Shown piece after piece: positions 5,289 to 12,500 of a stretch of DNA of 13,193 nucleotides. Location of the stretch: assembly GCA_017963875.1 (NCBI GenBank), contig JAGCTA010000226.1:1-13193 (forward strand). Direction: 5' to 3'. Both the position numbers and the translations under genes were made by a program. The notes under the pieces were generated by a model that searched no databases, had not been told where the DNA came from, and worked only from the letters and a program-made list of their open reading frames with translations. Every line of letters starts with the position of its first letter. Positions within the stretch are counted from its first letter, which is position 1. Origin of the DNA: Victivallales bacterium (GTDB lineage Bacteria; Verrucomicrobiota; Lentisphaeria; Oligosphaerales; Oligosphaeraceae).

Positions 5289-8201
5289 ATGAAACATATC
5301 AAGACATTATTCATCCTGTCTCTTCTTGCTGGTATAACGTCACTTGCACAGAAAATGATAATTCCAGAAGCGCCTGACGGACAAGTCCTCGCCGATATTC
5401 TTGACTCGCCACGTGCCGTCGTCTGGGACCGTGCCGCCGTCCTCCACGGATTTTTCAAACTCGGAGACGGAGACAAACCCGCTACCACCGATACGCAAAT
5501 CCGCGTCTTCCACCATGCGGGGACGCTTTACTACGCCGCATGGTGTCCCTGCCCAACACCGCCAGTCTGCAACAACAAGGGACGCGATTCCTCCGCTTGG
5601 GCCGACGAAAGCGTTGCACTCTTCATCCGCGTGGACGAAGGCGGAGCCGCGCCGACATTCTGCCAACTTTGCGTCAACTGCGTCGGCGAACTCTACGATG
5701 AAAAGGGCAAGGACGCATCTGCCTGGAACGCACCGTCTTTCAATGCGAAAGCGCATCGTTTCAACAGTGGCTATGTCATCATCGGTCAAATCGCCATGGC
5801 AGATCTCGGTATCACGGGACCGCTCCACGGCAAAACCGTCTGCCTGAACTTTGGCCGCCTCCGCAAAGACAAGGACGGACGCGAATACACAACATTCTCC
5901 ATGCTTGGGGATAACTCAATCCGCTCTTACGGCCAGCCCGACAAGTTCCCTTCATTCTGTTTTGGCAAAGATTCCGAGGGGCAAAAGGCAGACTACTCAT
6001 TCTCCGAATATAAAAACTACTGCATCGACGGAGATTTCGAACTTGGAAAGTCTGCACGTTGGACGGGGCTCCACGGATCCAACACCTCCAAATGGCATCA
6101 GTATTCAGGCTACAATGGCTTCTATCTTGGAACTGAAGACGTTGGCGTAACCTGCAAGGCATTCCACAAAATCGCCCTACCCACCGTCGGCACTCGATGC
6201 CAACTGTCATTCACATCGCGCTTTGGAACCATCGAAGCCCCTAACTGGAAGCCAGTCCGAATCCATTTCCTCAATGCAAATGACAATGAACTAGGTATTT
6301 GGGATGGGCCAGGGATTGGAAATCTCGGCGGCGGCATGGGCAACAAGAGTTTCGATATCTTCTCCGATGTGTTCACTGTCCCCAAGGATGCCGTCGCCGC
6401 ATACGTTGAAATGCATGTCATTGGACCTGGCAGCCTGTATATCGACAACGTCTGCGTCAGGAAATTCACTGAAATAGCCTACAAGCCTACGGCAGTGAGT
6501 CCCGCCGATGGTGCCGTCCTCCACGACCCTACCGTTGCTTTCCAATGGAAACTGTTCAAAAATAAGGACATGCAGGCAGGAACGATGACCATTCAGGTCT
6601 CCACGACACCCGATTTTCTAGGGCAGGCTTCCTCCATGATGCCCGCAGCAGAGTGCATTGAGTTCCCCGAATGTCCGCCCGCTGGACCTTGGACAGAAAC
6701 GCTCCCGCATGACGGCAAGTGGTTCTGGCGCATCAAATTCGATGGACAATACGGCGGCACCTGGTCCGAAACGTCATCATTCACATTGTCCGTAACGCCT
6801 GAAAACGAGACGATTCCACCAACAATCGGCCCGATGTCGCCACGTGCCCGTTTGAATCAACGCCCCGCCACAGTTATCATGCCAATCAATGATGGTGCCA
6901 TCTCCTCTGGCATTGCCGAAGTCAAACTCTTCATCAACCGAAAGGACTGCACTTCAGACGCGTCTTTCCAAGATGGCAAACTGACATTCAGCCTCCCAAA
7001 CGACGGCAAAGACTTCTACGAAATCGAATGCCGTGCCACAGACAAAAACGGCAACAAGAACGTTGAATATGATTTCATCTCCACACGGCCAGGCAAGAAC
7101 ATCGGCAAACTTGACGCGCAAAATTTCATCACCATCGACGGCAAGCGAATCTTCCCAATCGCCGATTATGCGAACATGACAGAAAGCGCTTTCACGTCCT
7201 TTGATGTCATGGGTTTCAACTGCAACCTCTCGCCGTGGATGACGCCAGAGACGCCACGCATCTATCCTTTCCTAGCCGCCGCCACGCGCGCAGGCATTGG
7301 CCACATCGTCTTTTTCGGACCATCTGGATTCCATTGCAAAGGCATCATCCCGAAAGGATCCCGCGCCGACAAGAAAATCACGGAAAATCAATGCAAGGCG
7401 TTGAAGAAAATGGTCGGTCATCCAGGCGTCTGGGGAATCTACATCGGCGATGAATCCATGGACGGAGGCTTCAAAATGTCCGCCTATCAGGATTTCTACA
7501 AGGCCATGAAAGAAGCCGCACCCGAGTTTCTCATCTGCTGGCTGCCGACATACGGACGGACTGAAAAGCAGATATGGTCGGAAGCAGCAAAGGCCTGCGA
7601 TTTTTTCATCTGGGACAACTACGCATGGCACCGCCAGGAACTGCACAAGTTCATGTCTGATTTTGACAATATCTCCGCATGGAGCAACCATCATCCCGCC
7701 ATCAATTGCATGGAGGCGCACTCGTATGCCGCCGATTGGGGCAAAAAGGTCCAGCGTTTTCCACCGTATGATATCCTGCGTTTCAATGCCTACGCGCCTA
7801 TCGTCTGCGGTTCGCGCGGCCTTGCGGTCTACGTCCAGAACATCCGCCGCGTAGATTATGGCAAGGTCAATGCATACGCTGACTCGAATGAACCTGATTA
7901 TCAGAAAAGACTGGCGAAAGTCATCAGAAGCGTCATGGATATCAAGGACTTTCTGCTGGAGGACGATCAAAAGGAAACGCCCTTGACCACCCTTTCTGGA
8001 CAGTCAAGGACGCTAGTCAAAAAACACAACGGCAACTATCTGGTCATTGCCGTCAACCCGTCTTCTGAGCCCTCCGTCCTCGCCATCAAAGATGGCCTGT
8101 CATTGCTTGATATGGAGACCAACAAGACGGTTTCTGGCCAGATCACGCTTCCAAAATTCGGAGTCTTTGTCGGCAAATATGCTGTTGCGGATGAGAAATG
8201 A
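5289..8201 (+). CDS. Exported multimodular glycoside-hydrolase-like protein (CBM9-like, jelly roll, FN3/Ig, TIM barrel)
   Basis: This is a 970-residue protein from ATG 5289. The frame is open back to TTG 5244, but ATG 5289 gives a clean signal peptide (MKHIKTLFILSLLAG, cleavage near SLA/Q). Approximate layout: 25-225 CBM9/DOMON-like module (SAWADESVALFIRVDE); 245-395 jelly-roll module (YCIDGDFELGKS ... LYIDNVCVRK); 400-505 FN3-like (VSPADGAVLHDPTVAFQWKL); 510-600 Ig-like; 605-875 TIM-barrel domain starting NFITIDGKRIFPIADYAN; and a C-terminal beta-sandwich with NYLVIAVNPSSEP. Candidate catalytic acids in clan GH-A-like positions are Glu722 (YIGDES) and Glu809 (NCMEAHSY). I cannot assign a GH family or substrate. 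No good ribosome binding site is visible. With the preceding binding protein it suggests extracellular or periplasmic polysaccharide breakdown. Confidence 0.78.
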   Translation: MKHIKTLFILSLLAGITSLAQKMIIPEAPDGQVLADILDSPRAVVWDRAAVLHGFFKLGDGDKPATTDTQIRVFHHAGTLYYAAWCPCPTPPVCNNKGRDSSAWADESVALFIRVDEGGAAPTFCQLCVNCVGELYDEKGKDASAWNAPSFNAKAHRFNSGYVIIGQIAMADLGITGPLHGKTVCLNFGRLRKDKDGREYTTFSMLGDNSIRSYGQPDKFPSFCFGKDSEGQKADYSFSEYKNYCIDGDFELGKSARWTGLHGSNTSKWHQYSGYNGFYLGTEDVGVTCKAFHKIALPTVGTRCQLSFTSRFGTIEAPNWKPVRIHFLNANDNELGIWDGPGIGNLGGGMGNKSFDIFSDVFTVPKDAVAAYVEMHVIGPGSLYIDNVCVRKFTEIAYKPTAVSPADGAVLHDPTVAFQWKLFKNKDMQAGTMTIQVSTTPDFLGQASSMMPAAECIEFPECPPAGPWTETLPHDGKWFWRIKFDGQYGGTWSETSSFTLSVTPENETIPPTIGPMSPRARLNQRPATVIMPINDGAISSGIAEVKLFINRKDCTSDASFQDGKLTFSLPNDGKDFYEIECRATDKNGNKNVEYDFISTRPGKNIGKLDAQNFITIDGKRIFPIADYANMTESAFTSFDVMGFNCNLSPWMTPETPRIYPFLAAATRAGIGHIVFFGPSGFHCKGIIPKGSRADKKITENQCKALKKMVGHPGVWGIYIGDESMDGGFKMSAYQDFYKAMKEAAPEFLICWLPTYGRTEKQIWSEAAKACDFFIWDNYAWHRQELHKFMSDFDNISAWSNHHPAINCMEAHSYAADWGKKVQRFPPYDILRFNAYAPIVCGSRGLAVYVQNIRRVDYGKVNAYADSNEPDYQKRLAKVIRSVMDIKDFLLEDDQKETPLTTLSGQSRTLVKKHNGNYLVIAVNPSSEPSVLAIKDGLSLLDMETNKTVSGQITLPKFGVFVGKYAVADEK

Positions 8202-8206
8202 GAATT

Positions 8207-8245
8207 ACGACCTCATAGGTCGAACCTGTCTTGTGGAACAGAGCG
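8207..8245 (+). repeat. Solo end fragment of the MITE-like element (copy C)
   Basis: ACGACCTCATAGGTCGAACC followed by TGTCTTGTGGAACAGAGCG matches one end of copies A and B: the GACCTC palindrome plus the terminal GAACAGAGCG motif of copy A. CGACCT (8208-8213) and AGGTCG (8217-8222) form a 6-bp stem with a CAT loop. The rest of the element is absent. It fills most of the 57-nt gap between two convergent genes, where its hairpin might contribute to transcription termination on either strand. Confidence 0.65.
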
Positions 8246-8258
8246 TGAGCAAACTGCG

Positions 8259-9503
8259 TCAGAATGTCTTTGGAAGCGTGATGTCCTCCCCATGCAGTTT
8301 GAACATCGCCTCCACGGCAGTTGTAAGCAGTTTCAGTCCCGCACGGTATTCCATTTCCTGTTCAAAGGCCTCGTAGCCTCCTGCAACAATGGCATTGACA
8401 GGACAGATGTAATTGAGATAATCCGTTGAATTATAAAGGACAAACGCCTTTCTGAACGGACTGTGCCATTTGATTTCCAGACCAATCTCCGTCAGAAGTT
8501 CCCCTGGCACACCGATGAAGCATATATCTCCGATTACAAGCAACTGCAATTCCATGTCGAAGCATTCCGCATTCATGAAGCGTCGGTTAAGATGTTCTTT
8601 TGGAAAACCAGGCTTGAATTTTGTCGAAAAGGGAGCGCGCATTGTTTTCAACTTTGGATTTTCAATACGAAAACGTGCAGGGTTTTCAAAAGCGTTCACC
8701 ATTCCCAACATGACTTCTCTGGCGATGGGTTTCGCGATGGTGTCGATGTTCTGCCAGCCGATTTCAGAATCCTTTGGGAACATATCACCCGCCGCGCCAG
8801 TGACGAATGTGCAGTGTGCCTTGGAGTTTTCCTCTATGATTGCCCTGATGGCGGCAGGGTAGTCCGCAGTTATGGCATGTCCACCAAGCCCCCTGCAATG
8901 GGAAGCAAGCGGATGTGCCGCATAATTGACTATGACCTCAACAGGCTGCCGCGTTGAAGTGTCACGGAAGAATAACATCCCGATTTCAGGGTCGGTAATG
9001 CCATCGGACAATGGCTCAAGTTCCCGATGGACAAACAGTGTCTTGCAGATGTTCTCTGGACCGCAGTAGCGGCGGCTCGTGTTGACAAATGACCTGGCGG
9101 AATAGAAATAGACATCGACTTCCCGCCATTGCTTATCCAACGCCTCCTTGAATGCGCTTTCAACGGCGGCGATCAGTTTCCTGCAATAGGCATCATTTGT
9201 CGGGATACGCCAATTTGAACGCGTGTGCGGTCCGCCATGCGTGTGCGTGCAACTGAGGATAATGTCCTCTTCCAAAGCCCCAAGGAGTGTGGCGCATTTG
9301 GTGCGAATCGTGTGAATCAGAGGAAATTCCATGCCGATAAGGTCAAAACTCAAAAGAGCGGCCTTGTGTTCGCCATCGTCCATGATCACTGCATTTGTGA
9401 AAAGATCATCATGGATTTCCCACGTCTCGTCATGCGGACCGTATCCCGCGATTTCAGTACCGACTTCGGGAGTGATTTTCTGTTCAAAGGTAATGATTTT
9501 CAT
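8259..9503 (-). CDS. Neutral/alkaline ceramidase N-terminal-domain-like metalloprotein
   Basis: This 414-residue protein has no signal peptide, so it is predicted cytoplasmic. It resembles the N-terminal catalytic domain of neutral/alkaline non-lysosomal ceramidases: ITPEVGTEIAGYG at the start, the zinc motif SCTHTHGGP (His87, His89), NYAAHP (His197) and GVPGE (Glu335). The later beta-sandwich domain of true ceramidases is missing. The loop that holds the nucleophile-like Ser in bacterial ceramidase (GDVSPN type) reads TGAAGDMFPKD here, without Ser, so ceramide hydrolysis is doubtful. Many PVC genomes carry such shortened relatives of unknown substrate. It is the last gene of a minus-strand run, 39 nt after folB, and faces the hydrolase gene across a 57-nt gap. 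Confidence 0.75.
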   Translation of the reverse strand: MKIITFEQKITPEVGTEIAGYGPHDETWEIHDDLFTNAVIMDDGEHKAALLSFDLIGMEFPLIHTIRTKCATLLGALEEDIILSCTHTHGGPHTRSNWRIPTNDAYCRKLIAAVESAFKEALDKQWREVDVYFYSARSFVNTSRRYCGPENICKTLFVHRELEPLSDGITDPEIGMLFFRDTSTRQPVEVIVNYAAHPLASHCRGLGGHAITADYPAAIRAIIEENSKAHCTFVTGAAGDMFPKDSEIGWQNIDTIAKPIAREVMLGMVNAFENPARFRIENPKLKTMRAPFSTKFKPGFPKEHLNRRFMNAECFDMELQLLVIGDICFIGVPGELLTEIGLEIKWHSPFRKAFVLYNSTDYLNYICPVNAIVAGGYEAFEQEMEYRAGLKLLTTAVEAMFKLHGEDITLPKTF

Positions 9504-9507
9504 AGGC

Positions 9508-9530
9508 TTGACTCTTTGATTGACTCTTTG
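9508..9530 (-). repeat. Tandem 11-bp repeat in the leader of the ceramidase-like gene
   Basis: TTGACTCTTTG occurs at 9508-9518 and 9520-9530, separated by one base. Read on the coding (minus) strand each copy supplies CAAAGAGTCAA. AAAGAG of the proximal copy is the only Shine-Dalgarno-like sequence before ATG 9503, so a change in copy number could alter translation. Confidence 0.5.
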
Positions 9531-9542
9531 TAATCGACACTA

Positions 9543-9905
9543 CTAGGCAGTTGGACGTTCACGATGAATCGTTATGGAAACCTGTTCAACCTTTGCGCGT
9601 GGATGGGGCTTCGTCACGGTGATGTCCACTGCGGCGGCGTCAGAGGCTTTTTCAAGACATAACTTGGCGAGATTCTCCGCCAGCGATTCGATGAGATTGT
9701 AGGAGGACGACTCCGCGAAGTCGATGATTTCCTGCGTCAGTTTGTCGTAGTCGATGGCATCGGCCAAATCGCCGCTAGCGGCGCATTTGGTGATGTCCGT
9801 GTAAATTGTCACGAATATCTTGACTGGCCGCCGCACATTCCGTTCTTCAGGATAGCAACCTAGAATGCTGTTGATGCTGATATTCTGCAATTGAATCGTG
9901 TCCAT
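9543..9905 (-). CDS. folB: Dihydroneopterin aldolase
   Basis: This 120-residue protein from ATG 9905 cleaves 7,8-dihydroneopterin to 6-hydroxymethyl-7,8-dihydropterin and glycolaldehyde in folate synthesis. Family landmarks are in place: the GCYPEERNVRRP loop (Glu20/Glu21), Asp52-Tyr53 (AIDYDKL), the substrate-binding Glu73 in SYNLIESLAENLA, and the catalytic Lys99 in TVTKPHPRAK. Length matches the family (about 120). A TTG at 9914 would add three residues but overlaps the end region of the upstream gene; ATG 9905 has GGGA just upstream and starts 9 nt after the acyltransferase stop. This suggests translational coupling in an operon with that gene. No other folate gene is in the window. Confidence 0.92.
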   Translation of the reverse strand: MDTIQLQNISINSILGCYPEERNVRRPVKIFVTIYTDITKCAASGDLADAIDYDKLTQEIIDFAESSSYNLIESLAENLAKLCLEKASDAAAVDITVTKPHPRAKVEQVSITIHRERPTA

Positions 9906-9914
9906 GTTTCCCAA

Positions 9915-10940
9915 TTAATCCGATTTGTTTGTGTTTTGTTTCAATGCCGCCACAGCAGCGGCAATAACTTCCTTCGGAGCATCGTATGGACGGTGCTTCG
10001 CATATTGTGGATACGCATTTGCAAGTGCTTCTGGCGCATTGCCAGGAACATAGCGCCAGCGATGATACAACCATGTGTACTGTTCGGGATACTCCCTGAT
10101 CAATTCCTCGAACAACACAAGAATGTCCTGCGATAATTCGACATCAGAGGCATATTCTGAGACTTTTTTCGGCAATTTACGACCGATGAAGGCGAATTTT
10201 CCATCCTCCATCCGAACCGACGCCGCGACAATGACCATCACGTCAAGTTTTCGCGCCAACGCGGCAGGCAAAGGGCTGATGGTAACGGGAAGCCCAAAGA
10301 AATTCGCGAAAATGCCACCGTCCCGTGGCGAGACATTCTGGTCAACCAACAGCCCGACCGTGCATTTTTCATGAAGCGCATGAAGCACCTTTCGTGCGGC
10401 CCCTACGCGCGGGATGATTTTCAGCCCATTCCTCTCGCGTGCCGCAAGCAGCACATCATTCAAATGCGGATTGCCCAACGGTTCCGCAACTGCGCATGAA
10501 TCAACGCCATACAACGGTGCCGCCTGGCCGATGATTTCCCAGTTCCCCAAGTGCGGCAGACACATGATGCCTGGCCTCCCTTTGCACTGCTCCAGTATTT
10601 CTGCCGACGGCTCATATACCATTGACAGCAAATCGTCAGGATGCTTCAGCAGGTGTATGACCTCCAAGCCAGTCAATGCGACATTGCACAGGCTCTTCCG
10701 CACCAACTCATGCCTCTTGTCCGTCGTCATTTCGGGAAACGCGACAGCGACATTCGCCAGTGCTTTCTTGTAGGGAGCCATCCCGAAAAAAGAAGTCACG
10801 CCAGCGGCAAATGAAGCCAGTTTCCTTGCAGAACGCGGGGAAAGATTGCCAAGGAACCAAAGCACAGGCGGAGTCACAACGTTCATAACGCCGTTGCGAA
10901 CGCTGATTTTCAGATTCTTTAACTTTTTCCGCAGCGCCAT
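9915..10940 (-). CDS. LpxL/HtrB-type lipid A (Kdo2-lipid A) acyltransferase
   Basis: This 341-residue protein is a member of the lysophospholipid acyltransferase superfamily, LpxL/LpxM group. These enzymes add secondary acyl chains from acyl-ACP to Kdo2-lipid IVA on the cytoplasmic face of the inner membrane. The catalytic H-x4-E motif is HLGNWE (His130, Glu135). A second family block, GLLVDQNVSPRDGG (around Asp200), and the C-terminal YTWLYHRWR also fit. The N terminus is basic with a moderately hydrophobic stretch (PPVLWFLGNL) that may anchor it. I leave the symbol empty because chain specificity (LpxL, LpxM, LpxP) cannot be read. It lies 26 nt after the pyrophosphorylase and 9 nt before folB, so the three are likely one operon. 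The start at ATG 10940 has only a weak ribosome binding site. Confidence 0.88.
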   Translation of the reverse strand: MALRKKLKNLKISVRNGVMNVVTPPVLWFLGNLSPRSARKLASFAAGVTSFFGMAPYKKALANVAVAFPEMTTDKRHELVRKSLCNVALTGLEVIHLLKHPDDLLSMVYEPSAEILEQCKGRPGIMCLPHLGNWEIIGQAAPLYGVDSCAVAEPLGNPHLNDVLLAARERNGLKIIPRVGAARKVLHALHEKCTVGLLVDQNVSPRDGGIFANFFGLPVTISPLPAALARKLDVMVIVAASVRMEDGKFAFIGRKLPKKVSEYASDVELSQDILVLFEELIREYPEQYTWLYHRWRYVPGNAPEALANAYPQYAKHRPYDAPKEVIAAAVAALKQNTNKSD

Positions 10941-10966
10941 GAAAGACAGAGACTTGCTACATCCAA

Positions 10967-12367
10967 CTATTCGACATACACGGTTTCATCTGCCCGAATA
11001 CCAGAGAACTTGCCGCTGTTCGCCGCAACATCCTCGGCATCGGCAAATGTCCGAGGCGACAGTTCAATGACGGCATTCTCTGGCACTGAAATGCCTGCTT
11101 CCGCCAGCCAGCGGTGTGCTCGTGCATTGAGCGCAGCCCTGCAAGATGCGGGAGAATCATCGCCCTCCGCATTCTTGACAGGCGCAAATTGTTCGGCGCG
11201 TTCCACTTCCAAAATCAGAGGATTCTTCGCCAGCGGTAGTGCGTCGAACAAAAAGAACTCCAGTTTGATGGCATTCGGAGAATCTGGCTTGATGACTATC
11301 CCCTCTTCATTGAGGCATGGTACTTTTTTGTGCGCCACGTGGGGGACGAAATCTGTATTGCCCTCGGCGATATTCCTAATGAAATCGCGAGAGATCACAT
11401 GCATCGCAGGGCTGCCCGCACGATAAGTCAGTTGACCGTCCGCGTCTTTTTGCTGTAGAAGAGCCATCGGCATGTCGGAGTATTCCACGATGACAAGTTT
11501 GCCATCCAAATAGCAAAAATGTCCCAGTTTTTCCATCGGATCCCGCTTGATGAGTGCACGGGAGGACATATCTGACCCTGTAAGATCATGCAATCCAATA
11601 AACAACGGGTCCGTAACGCAAATCAGCGGATTGTCCACCTGCCAGTAGGAAAGGATGGTGATGCCACGTTTTTCCATATCCGCGATGGCACCAGAATCAT
11701 AGAGCGCTGCAAATGAGCCTCCATGGCCATTCGGCGACAGTGCCAGCGAATCTTTCGCGGCAAGAAGTGCCTTTCCGTCAGGCGCGATGGCTGGAAGCAT
11801 CCCCTGGGAGAACATCATGACGTTCTCTGGCTTCAGCCCAAAATACCCATGCTCATGGAAAAATGCACGCGTGGCTTCGTCATTCACAACAGATGTCATG
11901 ATATACCAGGGGATTGTACAGCCATATTTTTCCTGACTGCGCAAAATCGCCTCGGCAAACAACTGGAAAAGGCTCTTGTGCTTGATAATGGTCACGGGAT
12001 ACGTCCCCTTTGGGGCATCGTAGCCAAGACGCGTCCCCTGGCCGCCCGCGACTGTAAATGCCGCGACCTTCCCTGCCCTCAACAGTTCCTTTCCATGCTC
12101 CCGAGCCTTGTCCTGGAACGCCTTGTCCTCGGCATCTGACGGCTTCAAGGAATGGTATTTTGCGGGAACTAGACGCTCAAACGGGATTTCAGGGCCTTTG
12201 CCAGCCGCCGCAGCAGCGGCCCATGCAGAAACCTTCTGCCAGTTGATGCCGCGAATCTGCTTTTCAAGACTGATGCGCTGACCATCGGAAAGTTCGTCCC
12301 AATATTTCAGCAAATGAGTTTGGTTGAACGGATTCAGATAATCTAAGAGTTCCTGCTTGGTTGACAT
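10967..12367 (-). CDS. UDPGP-family UDP-sugar pyrophosphorylase, UDP-N-acetylhexosamine (UAP1/AGX) type
   Basis: This 466-residue cytoplasmic protein couples a sugar-1-phosphate (most likely GlcNAc-1-P) with UTP to give the UDP-sugar and pyrophosphate. The nucleotide-binding signature AGGQGTRLGYDAPKG is at 107-121. SPNGHGGSFAAL (211-222) and YWQVDNPL (241-248) match the uridine- and sugar-binding blocks of the eukaryote-like UAP1/AGX group rather than bacterial GalU or GlmU. Length fits UAP1 (about 470-520) and it lacks the GlmU left-handed beta-helix. The product could feed lipid A and peptidoglycan synthesis, in line with the acyltransferase gene just downstream. A GAGGAA Shine-Dalgarno site precedes ATG 12367, and a good promoter lies 30-58 nt upstream. 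Substrate choice (GlcNAc, GalNAc or glucose) is not decided by sequence alone. Confidence 0.87.
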   Translation of the reverse strand: MSTKQELLDYLNPFNQTHLLKYWDELSDGQRISLEKQIRGINWQKVSAWAAAAAAGKGPEIPFERLVPAKYHSLKPSDAEDKAFQDKAREHGKELLRAGKVAAFTVAGGQGTRLGYDAPKGTYPVTIIKHKSLFQLFAEAILRSQEKYGCTIPWYIMTSVVNDEATRAFFHEHGYFGLKPENVMMFSQGMLPAIAPDGKALLAAKDSLALSPNGHGGSFAALYDSGAIADMEKRGITILSYWQVDNPLICVTDPLFIGLHDLTGSDMSSRALIKRDPMEKLGHFCYLDGKLVIVEYSDMPMALLQQKDADGQLTYRAGSPAMHVISRDFIRNIAEGNTDFVPHVAHKKVPCLNEEGIVIKPDSPNAIKLEFFLFDALPLAKNPLILEVERAEQFAPVKNAEGDDSPASCRAALNARAHRWLAEAGISVPENAVIELSPRTFADAEDVAANSGKFSGIRADETVYVE

Positions 12368-12396
12368 GACTGATTTTTCCTCGGCTTCTGTGCCTG

Positions 12397-12425
12397 ATTG
12401 TAAACAAAAGACACGTTAATGTAAT
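12397..12425 (-). promoter_or_regulatory. Probable sigma-70 promoter of the pyrophosphorylase-acyltransferase-folB unit
   Basis: Read on the minus strand, ATTACA (12425-12420, 4 of 6) and TACAAT (12402-12397, 5 of 6) are separated by exactly 17 nt. Transcription would begin near 12390, giving a leader of about 23 nt that contains the GAGGAA ribosome binding site before ATG 12367. The rest of the 133-nt gap after dnaA is AT-rich with no clear terminator and no cluster of DnaA boxes. Confidence 0.5.
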
Positions 12426-12500
12426 GCCATTGGGGAAAAATTAAACCATGCAATACATAAAAATGAAGCAGGAATGAGGATTCGATACCGCCAACGGTTC

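Noticed and set aside
7272..7970. A 232-codon open frame on the minus strand inside the hydrolase gene
   Set aside because: It is antisense to a well-supported coding region, has no recognisable domain or ribosome binding site, and looks like a codon-bias shadow.
12368..12500. The gap after dnaA as a possible oriC
   Set aside because: It is only 133 nt, has no TTATCCACA-like cluster, and is better explained by a promoter; the dnaA upstream side is outside the window.
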